From: Casuarius casuarius
Taxonomy: Eukaryota > Chordata > Aves > Casuariiformes > Casuariidae
Length of the DNA stretch: 64,000 bases
Assembly (NCBI GenBank): GCA_003342895.1
Contig: PTFA01000024.1
Location: 3,175,052-3,239,051 of the forward strand
Direction: 5' to 3'
The notes below the pieces were generated by a model. It did not search any database. It was not told where the DNA came from and saw nothing but the letters and a program-made list of their open reading frames with translations. The position numbers and the translations under genes were made by a program. How positions within the stretch are numbered: the first letter of the stretch is position 1; the number at the start of each line of letters is the position of its first letter. This document shows, one piece after another, positions 1-14,000 of this stretch.

Positions 1-1902
1 TAGGAGAGGCTGCGGTGTAGCGGTTAGGATGTGTTGGCAGCTTTGGGACCGGCCCAGCCTTTCCGCTTTGGCACCTGTCAGTGAGCTCGGTGCTGCTGCA
101 GCCATGCCACTAGGAGACCCCCGGCTCGCATAAAGCTGTGCCTATAGCTTACTCCTCATCTTGGCCGCACCAGGTTTATTCTCTGCTCTGCTGCCTGTAC
201 TTCCACAAGCCTGCTAGCAAAGCCAGGATTTAATTCAAAGCAAGGCTAAGGGGAGGAGCGTAGAATGCAATTAACTGTAGCTATTGTGTTATTAATAGCT
301 GTTGGGTGCGGAAGGAGAATAAGCAGGTGAAGGAAAATGTCTGCTTGCTTCCCTACCTGCCTGGCTATTTAGGCAGGATCCTAGCGGAAAGGCGAGACAG
401 ATACCCGCTTATGCGGTGGGGAATCTGCCCCTGGAAAAATAAGGTGATGGAACAACATATATTATTACAGCATAATGGAAACTGCCTCAGAAATTAAGGG
501 TCCCCCCTCCCTGCAAATATATCTCATGGCATTTTTAGGTTCTCTGCTTGGTTTTGGTTTTTAAACCTGAAAGTAAAGGGGAACATTTCTTTTTCCTTGA
601 AAAGCACATTGACACAAAGTATGACTGGAAAAGTAGGTTAAACAGAGTCCCAAGGTGCCTAATGAGACACCTTGCTGTATTGCTGTTTTTAGAAGCAGCG
701 TTGCTTATCAGTTGTTGAAAAGATACGCTGTTTTTAAAATAAGCCCACTGTTTGCAGAGAAATTTTGCCCAGCAACAGAATTACAGCTAAATCTTAAAGA
801 CAGGTAGCTTTTGCGCTTTCATCACTTCTCATATTTTTGCCACTTCTGGTTTATGAATGTGGTTAAAGTGAAATGTACTTCTTTGGGCCAGTTTTACACA
901 GCTATTTCCCACACTGTGGAGAGGTGACCCTCAGGCAGGAGCTCAGAATCGGGGGGCTCAAGGAAATGGCTCCAGAGAAACAGCAGTATTCAAAAGGGCT
1001 TGTATTAAAGAGGGGTTAATGAAAATACTAGCTCTGTAAGATGATAACTAACATTAGTGCAGCACAAATGTTACATTTCTACATCTACACAGAAGAAGTA
1101 TGTAGATAGTGTATTTTTAATAAATTAAACAGAAAGAAAAGAAGCTGGAACTGCATATGTGTTAGCTGTAAGAAGTAAAAAGCCACAAATGTGTCCAGCC
1201 TGTTAATAGGGACAAATCTTTCCACGGTTGTGGGCACCTTATCATCCTTGCGAGTTCAGTGAAATGCCTGCAAAAGTTGCTGGTTTTATTACATCCCCTC
1301 TGGCTTCCCATGCTTTGTACTTACTGCCAGTTAGGAGTAATCATTAGCTGCGTGGTGGACCCAGCATACATAGCTATTTGCCCATGGCTGGGCTTATACC
1401 TCCTGCTACAGTGACAAGTGTAAGGACACTGTGATTAACTATTTGTGAATGTCCCATCAATATTCCCGTCACAGGAGTCCCGCTTTCCATGTGGAGAGGG
1501 GATAGAGCAGTCAATAGATGCAGAGCAAACAACAGATTTTATTTTCAGGAGCTGAAGTTGTTTTTCCAGGATAAGAAAATCCTGTTTTAAGATACCAACT
1601 TAAGACACTTTTCTCGCTCTGCTTGCTTGGCTCCCGTGAAGCTAAGACTCTACTATTTCATAAAAAAATACTTTTTTAGGCCAAGTGTTGATGCGTACCT
1701 GCTTATTCATTATCTTTATTGTTATGATTATTATTGTTAAATAAAGAATGATCTCCAAAGGGGAAACAGCTGTTCCAATGAAATGATCTTTGGAAAGTCA
1801 GCAACTTTTTAGGAGCCTTTAAGATTTCAGCTAACTCGGCATAGAATAAATGTTCAGCCCAAATGAACAGAGAACAAAAATGTGCTTTTTTTCCCCTCAC
1901 AG
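1..1902 (+). other. SHC3: SHC3 intron, 3' part (5' exons outside window)
   Basis: No coding exon is visible here. I looked for the preceding PTB-domain exon of SHC3 and did not find it, so the stretch is read as the 3' part of an intron. It ends in a long T/C-rich tract and CAG at about 1885-1902, a good acceptor for the exon starting at 1903. The rest is unremarkable AT-rich sequence. Confidence 0.75.
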
Positions 1903-2022
1903 CCACCAAGTAAAGCTCTTTCTAGCATCTTGGGAAAGAGCAACCTTCAGTTTGCAGGAATGAGCATAATGCTGAATATCTCCACCACCAGTTTAAATCT
2001 CATGACGCCTGATACGAAACAG
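1903..2022 (+). CDS. SHC3: SHC3 exon: PTB domain, middle part
   Basis: This 120-nt exon, phase 0 at both ends, encodes 40 residues beginning [15 protein letters not shown] and ending TPDTKQ. It corresponds to central beta strands of the Shc PTB domain (the [10 protein letters not shown] segment). The acceptor is a run of T and C followed by CAG; the donor is CAG|GTGAGT. It is the first coding exon in the window. Confidence 0.95.
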
Positions 2023-5000
2023 GTGAGTTTAACATAGTAATTGGTGAAGCTTTTGATGAACAGCCTGTTGAGCAGTTATTTTCTGTCTGCCAAAATAGTC
2101 AGTTGCTCAAAGTACTATTCCTCAATAACATTTATAAAGTGAATGAAAACAGAATATAAAACATAGTAGGAGTCACAGTTTGTTTAAGTATTCAGCACAG
2201 CTTAGATGCATTATTTTCTTTTGTCCATGTTTCAAGTAGCTCTGTTTTCCTGTAAACAGACTTACAACATAAAAAGGCATTTTCTGGTGGCAGGAGTTCT
2301 TGTTTGGGTGCGGTTACAAACTTCCGTAGGGTTAAGGACGGAGTAGGTGACTAAAGAAATGAATGTGCATCCCCAATTTGGTGTTTATTCTTCCCATTTA
2401 GAGTCTTAAAGGGCAATCTATTCCTAAGGCGCTGCGCTGCTAAAAATACAGCCGCAGGGATTTTTCAGTGCAGTGAAATGCCCTGTCTTTTAGAAAGACA
2501 AGGCAGCCTTTCTCAACCAGCCCATTTCTTCTTCTTCTTTGTGCTGAAGGTACATACAGACTTTGGGGAATCACTGCAGTGGATTGTGAATGATGTATGA
2601 GATGAGAAAAAAAGCCTTGCTCAGTGTATATATAAAGACAGAGCAGGCAGACTTGCGTAGTCACTGCTGTGCTATTTGCTGCGAGCTACATACTGCGTTA
2701 AGGCATGCAACTTTCTGCCCAGATACAGCTAGCGAGAAAAAAAAAAAAGCTCCCTGCTGTCCTCAGAAGCCTCAGGATAAAAGGATAAGAAAGGCTACAC
2801 ACGACATATATTTAAAAGCTTGCTGTTTATTATTGTGTTTCTGCCAACTTATCTTTTCTTCATTCTTATCCTCATTTAGAAAATGTTGTAATCTTCTACA
2901 ATGAAAGCACAGAGACTGTGAGAGCAGCGTTATGGCTGGCTGTAGCAGTTTGGAGCTGTATTGTGGAATATGCACAGCAGGGCTTTTTGCAAGGACAGTT
3001 GCCCCCAGTCAGCAGCACAGGAGCTTGATGGTAATAAGATCTGTTAAAGAAGTGCCAAGCCCTGAAAGTGGCCTAGTCTTCAGCTGGCATCAGGGTAGAA
3101 ATAGAATTAAACTGATTTATCCCAGGGAAGGATCCTCCCCGAAATGTTTTGGCTTTTCTCAACGAGAGATGAAATAATTTCCAGTGAACTGAAATATAAG
3201 AGAGAGTTGACAGAATTGTTTATCTTTCTCTCACATCATTCTTTTTGAGGTGGATTGGGTCTGGATGCTGGAGGACTGGGAAACATCTGGTTTCTCAAAG
3301 ATCCGCAGTCTGGCTGTGATCTCCCTTCTTTCTTGTTTCTGCCAAGCATTCGATTAGCCTATGAGCTATTAAAACGTGAGCTCTCAGGTACCTCTAAGAA
3401 TACTGAAAATAAGTCTGGCCCAGCAGCTTTGTCCTTCAAGGCCCCACCCAAGAAAGACAGCCTGGACTTCTGTAATAGCCTCTTGTTCCCAGAGGAGTTG
3501 GAAAGAGGGAAAAGACAAGTGTTGTCAGGCCTTGGGGCACTAGGCGAGCAATTGCTTGCATCCCTGCACAGAAGCTTTGTGACCATTTTAAGTAGAGATG
3601 GATAAATGGAGATTTTTTGTGTGCGTACCCCTGCCCCAAGCTAAATTAAAATTTTTAGCTTTGGGATTGAATAAAAAAAAGAGTCTGACTTGAACTGATA
3701 GTTTGAAACACCTTTCGGTTTCCTTAAAATTTGGAAAATTAATTTTTAAGGCAATCTGAAATAATTTCTATTTTTTATGCTGCTGAATGGAAAGTTCAGG
3801 TTATTTGCACAGCTTTAGATAGAAATGACATTAAATGTGCAACAAATCCATATTAGTTCATCTTTGATGTTAAGATCACTTCCTCTTTATGGGAAAAAAT
3901 GAGAAGGAAATCCCCACTGAGGAGTAACGGAACGATGGTCCTCCACTGAGCATTTAAAAATTAACCGTGTCTTCTGAGGCTGCCGTGAGATAAGCAGCAG
4001 TATTAAAAAGGAACTTTATATGAAAGAATTTTTCTCCTTGTCTATTTTTTTCTGACTGCATGAAATGGCAAAATCCAGAGAAACTCATGTCAGGCTTTTT
4101 TCTCTTCAGGGAAGATAGTTGCTATTTCAGGTCTTTAAGATGCAGGATGGGAAAAGAGCCCAGAGAATATTTTTTATAACTTCTTGTTTTCCCAAAACCA
4201 AGTTTTCTATAGTACATGCCGCCTTCTCCAAAGCAAGCAATTAAGGTCCAAATGACTATTGTCACATACTCTAGATTTCTAAGTAAGGGCCCTCTCCTAT
4301 AACGAGTGAATTATGTGGTATCGTTCCTATGACTCAAATGATCAAGCAAACTTTTCTTTAAAATGACCTTTTCGTTCTCGCTTGTTACACGATTTTATTA
4401 TTAAAAGATTTTGTAAGTTAAGTCTCAAAATAGCAATACAGCAGAGCTGTTCTCCTTGTATTAGAGGTTCATGACAATTTGTCTCTTCCCACAGAAATAT
4501 CGTTTAGTTCAAACTCTACATAAACAAATTGAATTTTGTCATTTCGAATGCCCTAGAGTGTGCCTGAGATTGTGACCGTAATCCTAGATTTGTAGCTAGA
4601 ATCAAAATTCTATTTGCATATTGCAAACATGTTTATGTTTAATATCTCAAACATAACATGACACAGTAGGTATTGGAAGCAATGTTGGGATCCTTAGCGG
4701 GTGTGCAGGTTGGCGTGATTTCATTGATTTCACCAGGGTGGCATCAGCAGAAAAGTATTTTGATGAATAGGACCCTTTGCTCCATTCATCACTTACTGTA
4801 ATAAAGAAAGTGAGCCTTAGCGGATTAAAATTTCTCCAAAGATACTGTGTGACGGAGCTATATGATTTACTGGAGTTCTGAGCACATTTAACAATGTCGC
4901 TGTGTCCTGCTAGGTTTCAAAGAACACCAGATTAAAAACATTCATCCTTAAGTTTGTTTATATTATCATGCTACTCTTTACACTCCCTGTAGGTGAAATG

Positions 5001-8000
5001 CAGAAGTTATTTTGATCTTGGTTTTGGATTTTCGCCCCCACATAAACCAAAAAAAGAAATCAAAAGGGTAAACTGTATGAGAAAACCTACTAACTTGTAC
5101 TTATTTTTTTCTGATCCGCACAGATCATAGCAAATCACCATATGCAATCTATTTCCTTTGCATCTGGAGGTGATCCGGTAAGCATTTCTTTAAAACTTTC
5201 TCCCACATAGATATGGCTTTATGAGGCCTGTGTGCCAAAATTTATTGCGTAGCTTACTGAAAGGAAAATATAACCACAATAGCCCCTGTTTCTTGTTTCA
5301 TAAATTCTCCTTGACTGTTGCCATCAAACTCTTTTTGAGGAAACCACTGACAAGCAGTCATAAATCCTCCTCCTTGAATGACTGAAATGAAAAGTATCAA
5401 AAGGCTGCGCGCATTCATATAATAACTGATAAGCAGGGCTCTGTTTTTCAGAGCAATGTAGTATAGTCAGATGGCTATCGTGTGAATTTTCATCTTGACT
5501 ATTTTCATTTTGTCCTCTTTGCAGTAATAGACTTATGTTACAGTTATTTTTATAGCAATGTATGTATTTTTTTTTCTTCTCGTCTTTAACTGTACATTGA
5601 GAAGACTGTACTAAATACTGCCTTCGGGTGTATTCATTACACACATGCAGTTTGAAGACAGGCTCTCAGAAGAAGCCCAGATCTTTCTTTCCAGTTTTGC
5701 CAAGCTTTCAGATACACCTACGTGTTTGGTTCATGCAGATCGAAAGACAGACCTTGACTTGTTGCTTTTTCTCCTATTTTTATGAGCAGCCCATCCAAAG
5801 TCATATTAAATAGGCTCCAAAAGTATTTCCCACCCAGGAAGAAGTGGGAGAATTTTAAAACAGGGACAGTGCTCACCTCGTACCCTAGAGCTTTGAAAGC
5901 TTTTAAATCTAGCTTAATTGAATGAATCTGCATTTTCCTCAGTCATATAATTATTTGTCATTAATCAGTCATATAATACAGGTCAAGCAATTTCTAGCCT
6001 GCCCTGTGAGTTATTTCTCTCAGTTTAACTCCGTTAAGTTGAAGACCCTTGGCAATTTCTCTCTTCATTTCACTACTTTCAGTAAACATAAGGGCAAAGT
6101 TCAGTCTTGGTATAACTCTGCTGAACTCAGCGAACGTCCAGAAGGAAAAAAGACATCATATCATAATAATTTTGAGAAAAAAAATGGATCAACAGCAGCT
6201 TTGAAATACAACAGATTGCCATGGATGCTGTAAATGAACAATTCCTGAAGTGGGCAGAGGAGTGATTAGCACAGTTCCCTGCCTCCGTAAGAAGATTCTT
6301 CGCTCCCCATCTGCCATCCCAAATGCTGAGTCCTGGAAACACCATTGCACACTGCCCACTGATAGAGTGATTTACCAGGGAAGAGGAGAGGAGCAGCAGC
6401 AGTAGCGATTGGATTTGGAGTAAACAAGCTCTTCCAAATGTTTTAGAGAGATAAAAATCATGCTACTGAGTCAGTGAGCTACCAGAGAAATCAAATTGCA
6501 TCGTGGAAGACAGTGAAATTATAAAGCAGCGTTCCCAATAAGACCACTGCATGGTGATCTCATCCTGGGGGTGGAGAGGGTAGGTGTGAGTATCTAATGA
6601 TGCTCTACAGGCTTGTCTCAGCGGGCTAGTATCTGGCACAACTTTAAATCAAAAAAGCTTGTTCATAAAGCAGGTGGTTCCTTTGTCCCGAGTGCACAGG
6701 AAAGAAGATGACGCAAGGGATGTGATTTAAGTCACAGTTTATTAACCCATCTGGGGACTATCCAGACATAACTTTCATCAACCCTTAATCATTTCTACTT
6801 GGTGGAGGACTGCCATCACAAAAACCTTATCCCCCAAACGCAGTTGGACCCCAGCTCATACGCTCATTCCCTCATTTGAGATTTAAAGTGGAAGAAGAAA
6901 GGCCCTAGACATGAGAAGCCCAGATCAGTTCCCAAGCTTCTTCAGGGGGTACTTCCCTTACATTACATTTTGAAGTCTGGTTTATTTGGAAGCTAGACTC
7001 CCCCTACTCCTCGCCCCATCCGATTTTCTGCTCTGGGTATCTGCCACACATTGGTGCCAGCAATTAGCTTTGCAACTTTTCTCCCACTCCCTAAGCGTTA
7101 ATTACCTTCATCATTCAAAATATATCCCCTGGAAAAGTGTTCCACAGTCTTGGAGAGCAGCCTGAGTACCACATATATTTTTGCAATATTCCCCTTTGCA
7201 ATGAGTCAGATAGTTTGAGGCTTTGTCAGTACATGTGAGCTTAAAATGGCTCCACCAAACCCTTTTACGTAGCATTTCAGAATCATTTTTAGTTCACTTC
7301 CGAGACAGTGTTTGGATCTGCTCTAGTTCTCTCCAGCCTCCCTTATGATACACCAAACATTTTTCATCCATGATCATTTCTGGTGGCTGTTTCCAGGCTG
7401 CTAAACAAGACACCTGGTTTTCGAGATGCCTATTGAAATTTCAGAGACATCTCACAAGCCAGCTCTCTCCAAAGTCCTTGAGGAGAGTATTTTTTCAGTT
7501 GCAAGCCGTTTCAGTCCAGCTGATGCCTCCAAATGTTTTCACCACAATACGGTTTCTTTTAGGCTTAATATACAGCACATTCACACTTGCCTTCAGCTGA
7601 GGCCTCAGTACTTTGTGTAAGAATTTCAATGTCAGAGACCAGTTCCTGCGTCAGCTCAGTCCTCTGTAGCCTTTTGATGGGAATCTCATAATTTAGCCAC
7701 CATGCAACATGCCCCTCTCATCTCCTTAAATGGTTTGTCAGAGTGAGCTTGAATCTGAGGGAGCTTTAGATGAAAGACCTAGTTCATATAGTGGGTGGTT
7801 GCAGTCTCTCACACCCGCACTCAGAATGGCTGACTATGAAATAAATCTCCAGCTTAAATGTATTCACTAGATATGTCTATACCAGTAAATAAAAATGATC
7901 TATGGACTGTCTTCATGCCTTGAGACCAAACAGTACAGGACAGTTTGCATCCATACTTTCATACATTGGCTGCTTGGGAAAGGTGCCTGGCCTGTGCCAT

Positions 8001-11000
8001 TCCCTTGGATGGTTTCAAGGCACTGCTTGGGGAACTGGCACAGCCAAGCAGGGGAGACTACTGACAGTGAAATGGTATGGATAAGTGTGGGACAACTCTC
8101 GGGCCTGCACCTTGCCTCTGTTTTATTTGCTATTATAGACATAGCCACTTTTCTCTCCCCATTACTGTTGATGTGCATCATTATTTCCACTGAAGTCATT
8201 GCCCAGACACTATGTCACTGGATGCATAAGAAATTACTAGACAAAGAGCTAGGGCTATTCTCCTCTGTTCTTTTTTCTTTTTTTTTTTTTTTTTTGTTCC
8301 GACNNNNNNNNNNNNNNNNNNNNNNNNNNNNNNNNNNNNTTTGTTCCGACCAACCTCATTATTGCTGTGTCTGAGTGCCTTGCAATAGTGCATTAAGTGA
8401 TATGGCTACACATCTGTCATCATAACCATGAATGTGCTTCATCCTTTCCATTATCCCCTCCTTAGGAAGGGAACTGTGTGTGCAGCACAGTGGTTTGTTT
8501 TGGTAGGGGTATGTGTGTGCTTGTATTAGAGAAGGCTCAGTTAAAGAAATCTGTCATTTAATTCAAAACTGGTATGTGTTGTGACATTAGATCTTAAGAT
8601 AATATGTTTAAATGGTCTTGGATCAGTCTCCTGGGAATGCTTTGAGTAGATTTACACTGCCAAATGCAGTGTACCCTGCATCTGGCTCAGCTAGCTTTAG
8701 ATAGACATGACTAGCCAGGCATGTCAGGAAATCATGGCTCTAACCAACTTTCTATTTGAATCAAGTCTACCTGGCATTATGTGCCAGTAAACCTGGCATT
8801 TCCCCAGAGCGTTGGCCTTGCCATTTCATCTGCAGGACGATAAAAGTCTGCTCTGCTTTTACACAGGAACGAGAAGGCGAGCAAGCAAGAAATCACCAGA
8901 GAAGACGTGAGCCCGCTCTTGCCAGAAAACCCACCTGGCGTGTGGGAATGGGGACTGCTGGGAGCAGCCTGTGGGCTAGGGAGAGTGTCCTGGGGAGGCT
9001 GCTTCTCACAGCCAAGCCATGGCTGAGCACCTCCGTGCCACATGGCACTGCAGCCAGTAAAGTAAACACACCTGCTTGTCACACATGGATAAACCTGACT
9101 CTTCATTACTTCTGAGGAGCAGGGCCGTTAATCCCACTCTTTCTGCCAGAGAATCAGTTGATTGCTTCATATTCTGAACCAGAATCTTCAGGTACTTTGA
9201 AGATAAGGACTTGAAATTTCTACTCCTTTCTGAATGAGGCCTGATTCAAATCCTGCTAAATTTCTTTAATTGATTTTCAAAGGCTGTGGAAGAGATTTAT
9301 AAGTTATGTTGGAATAGCTTCACACTCTGGGGAAAGCAGTGATGGGATCAGTACCAAAACCCATAAACTTTTTTTGCAGTAGATAAGAAGCTGCAGATTT
9401 CCAAGCAGTAGATAACTGTAGTGCTAGACATATCATATTGAGATGCTACCCACAAGAATACATACATTGTGGACTATGATCTTTTCCTATGATCAGTGCA
9501 AACATTTTTTTGCGTTCATTATAGATATCTTAATTTTTTGACAGGATACTACTGACTATGTTGCATATGTAGCTAAGGACCCTGTTAATCGGCGAGGTAA
9601 GTTAGAAATGTCTATTTGGCATCTTTTTTTTTTTCCTTTGAGAAACATGAATTATTCATAGTATAATTTGCTCCATTTTTTTTTCAGAAAAAAATAAATA
9701 CAGCCCAATAAAAAGATTGCCTTTGGTAGTCATGGAACAATTGTGTGGCAATAAGGAGCAACCATACACAAGCTGGTTCTGAAACTTAGAACAGATCTTA
9801 GCTGTGGTTCATCTCCAAATATCACTTAGATTCTCTTCATGTCTTAAATCAAGAGCTTGCTAGTCTTGGCAGTTCTAGGCAACGGCTATCTCATACCTAA
9901 ACTCAATCAAGATGCAAGGACTAAGCAGTCCTCAGATTAAGTCCTCTGATTAAGAGGCTGGATCTGTTAGGTCTTCTCAGTATATGCCTAATTCTTCCTG
10001 ACAGCATCAGATTCCTTATCAAATAGTGAGCTTTCCAGCCAACTTGCTGGAGGCTGTCCTCTTCCTCAGTGAAGTTTTATTCAAGGAAATGCCTCGTTCT
10101 ATTATTTTCATAGAGATCAGTCAGGAATAAGGCAGCTCTTCTTGATTGTTTTCAAAGACTGAGATCCTGTTCATGTTCTCAAAAATAAAGGTAAATTATA
10201 AAAAGTGTAAATTATAGTCTGAAATAATAAGTACAGAAAACACTCTCCACTTGAAATGCAGAAAACATCACTAGGTCTTGATGCACAGTACAGAGTATTG
10301 TATAATGTACCTGAGAAGCTATTTATTATCCATGGATTCGTGGGAAAAAAAGACTAGCTCCAAAAAAAGACTCAAGCACTTCCAATGGGATTTCTGGAGA
10401 ATTTAGACACTTTAACTCCAAAATCCCAGCCCTGCGAACTCTTAGCTGCCACCTAACCAGGGGCATGACTAACTCAATAGCTTCCACATTTTGCGACCTT
10501 AAATTATTTAATTATTTAATTAGATACCTCAACAGCCTGTTGTGTCCATGCGCAGAAATGTCCAGTCTCGGCAGTGTTAGCTCATAGATAATACCTGCAC
10601 TAAACATACTAATATGCTGAATGTAAGTCAAACGATTAGAAAACTTATGAGGGGATGAAGATGGGGAGATGGTTCAGTTCCTTGCCATGCCTGTGTGTTT
10701 CAGCCTCATGAGTCTTTTGTTAAAAAGGCTCAGGCACGAGACTGTAGAGCTGCTTTCAACCCCTTTTCTTCAGCTGTACCATTCTCCAAAACTGGAGATT
10801 AATTTAGTCACACCAAGAGATCTCAGTAGCAACCTAGAGGTCTGGAGGACCCCTGTGTTCCATCTTCTGTTCCTGTGTGAATGGATTTTATCTAAAAACT
10901 ATTTCATGGACTACATTCCTTATAGCTAATTTGTTTAACTAATTTGTTTAGCCTTAGCTTCCTGCCACTGTTTCTTGTTATGCTGGTGTATCCTAGATTG

Positions 11001-14000
11001 AGGAGTCAAAGTTTAAGCACCTGATACTATCTTCCCATGGATATATTTATATGCTGTGATCAAGTTGCCCTGCAGTTTTCTTTACAAAAGGTTTAACAGA
11101 GTGAATTCTGTAGGTCTCCAACTGCAGTACATGTCCTCCATCCTTCAAATCATTTTTGTTCCTCCATCTTAAATTTTTCTGCATTGTTTTCAAAATGCAG
11201 AGCAATGCTAGTTATGTTTGCAGTAATCTAGTATGTCTCACCAATCTGTAATAGAGATCGCACCTTTCTATTCTTACTTGCTTTTGTCCTCTTCATTAGC
11301 CAGTTTTCTCATTAGCTCTTTGTGCTGCAGTGTAGCCCTTTTTTCTCGTGTGAAATTCTCTTACGCTCCAATCCTTAATCCTTCAGAGTTAGAGTTTTGC
11401 ACGATAGATTTCCCCGCTGTGTGTATACATGAGTGGTCTGCAGATCTGTGACTTTGCATGTGGCTGGTATTAAAATGCATTTTGCTTTTTAAGGAGTTTA
11501 GCTTACTGAGGGATCCTGATCACCTTTTTCATCATCACTGGCCATTTGGTCAGTCTTTATGTTACCTGCAAAACATGTTAGAAGTGCGTTCAAATTTGCT
11601 TCCATATCTAGTGAAAGTGTTACTGCTGCTATTATTGATGGCAAGACCCATGCTGTAAGAGAGCTTACACATGCATATTAGATGCATTTCTTCCCAATGA
11701 TGGGAAAGCTCTCTTCTTAGAGTTTTATATTTTGCATCTAGCAAGTTAAAGGCTGTCTGTCTTCTGCTATAACATACAGAAGAAAGCATCTTCATGTGAG
11801 TCAAACCTTTTTGTCCTTTTACAAGAAGCACATCTCTTACCTGCCGAAAGTCCATTCACGTATCCAAGGAAACAGGTTATTCATTATGTCACCTACTGAA
11901 ACTACTTTAAAAAAATGACTCATGGTTCATTTCAGCTCCAGGCAGGTTTAGCAGCAAGCGATGTAGCCTCCCTAAATACCCACTCCTGTTACAGGGTGGA
12001 AAAAATCATAGTTCTGCCCTAACTTCTTTCAATCCACATTCATGAAGATATGACTGCACCTTATCTGGGGATGGATTGTCCAGCACTGCCAACAGTGGTG
12101 CAGGGAGGGCAAACAGCAAATAGCCTGCTGCTAGCAAGCAATGTGTGCCTTCAAATCCACTTTCAACCTGCAGTCAGGGACATTTCTCCCAAATCAGATA
12201 CTGCCTCAGTCTGCTGGTGGGCACAGCAGATGCTGTAAGGTGAGAGCATCTCTGGATCTGTTTAGCAGAGCAGCACTGTGACTGGTACCATCTCATGGTA
12301 CCTCTGGTGCTGCTAATGAGGGAGTGACAGTTTGGTGCCTTCGTAGCTCTGTCCCTGCATAGCTACAGGTTTCTTGGCCCTTTATTCTGGCCTCTTCAGA
12401 AGTCCCTCCAGTAGACCAGCCTCTGGGGGGCCATTGCTAAATCTTCTTCACCTCCTGTATAGCTTTAACTGACAAAATTACACAGCTGCACACAAATTAT
12501 TTGTGCGCAACCCTTATTTGTAGGACATCGGCATCCAAAGCTCTTGATTCCAGTGAGCTGCACACTGCACACATACTAAAATGCAGAACTGCATGCTAAA
12601 TGAAGAACTTATATTCAAACCTAGTAAAGTGATCAGGGGAGACAGAAGTTAATAACTTTGGATAAGGTCCCATGGTACTATGGGAGGGCTTAGAAAACAA
12701 CCAGATCCTCGTTGGCAATCCATGCTCTAGCTCAACCATGTACTTGTCCAGCAATGAATATAGAATATGAACTCACTTGGGCTTTTCTTAATATCATTGA
12801 GGCATTGATTCAGCCCTTGAGCTTCCAGCTCTTACTAACCATCTACATTCTTACACTTTTAGGTGAAACCTTCATGAGTTTGCCTCTGTATGCTGTCACA
12901 TAGGATGATACCTCTGAGCCACTCTCTTTTTAAAACTGGGATTGCTTTGGCTGCTCAGACAGTGGATAGAAGTTTCTCAGTCTCCCACAGGACAGAGCTT
13001 GTGTTGCCATTTGTCCTCACTGCCCCCGTCATGGCAGGTTCAGAGAGATGATGCACAAAAGTGCTGAAATAAGCCAATTGCCTGGTTCTGCGCTAGCCAG
13101 CGCTCCCACAGTTTGCTAGCAGTGACTCCATGGCAAGCAGGAAGAGGCACCAGTCCTCTCTTACTGGGATCATATCATGGCCCAAGATCTGGGAAGTATC
13201 TGAGTTATGCATCCTCTCTGAGCCTGTATTTTGGGAAATTTTAGAAACTCAAAGAAAGTGAGGGCTTTGCAAACTTGGAATGAGTAGCTTTTAAAACTGA
13301 AGTGGGGGTAAAATTAAGGAAAGCAAAGAAAGCTTGGAGTAGCTGAATTTTTTTGTTACTATCGACTAATATCTTTATAATTTCAATTTAAAGCTCCAAG
13401 TTCTCATATAACCTATTGCATTGAGGTAATAACAAGTGAAACTTTATGAGGTTTCCTGTCTTCATGTACCAGTCAAAATTGTGGAGCTGATTTCTGGTCT
13501 CACCTACTGCAGGTATAGACCATAGCAATTCTATTTAACCTTTAAAAGCCCCGTTGTCTGAAATTCACTGTAGCTGGTTTGGGTTTTTTTGAAATGTGCA
13601 CACCATGAATAGTGCAGCTATGCCTGACCTGTCGGTCTTTTGTCATAAGTTAATGCACCCAGCTGTAACATAAATAATGATTTGCATGTGCCAATCTTTT
13701 CCATTTAGCTTGCCATATCCTGGAGTGTTGTGATGGCCTGGCGCAGGATGTCATCAGCACCATAGGGCAAGCCTTTGAGCTTCGATTTAAGCAATATTTA
13801 CGATGTCCCTCTAAGATGCCTACTTTCCATGACAGGTGAGTACGACTGCAGAAGACTGCTAAAGAATCTGTTTTAGATTTGTATTTACTTAGTAAAATGT
13901 GCTGTGGACAAATTGCTGGAGAAGGACAGGACTTAAATATTTAAATAAGAGCTTTCTGCTGAATTGGCAAAGCAGGGTTTGCCTAATGAATATGAAAGGA

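Larger units (their letters stand above)
9597..13708 (+). other. SHC3: SHC3 intron with CR1-like remnant
   Basis: A 4.1-kb intron within the PTB-coding region. A diverged LINE remnant occupies about 11030-11860 (separate entry) and a 13-bp tandem duplication lies at 10926-10950. No coding exon besides the flanking SHC3 exons was recognised. Confidence 0.75.

Noticed and set aside
7895..8374. 159-codon + strand frame in an SHC3 intron
   Set aside because: It crosses the N gap and poly-T run and has no recognisable protein character.
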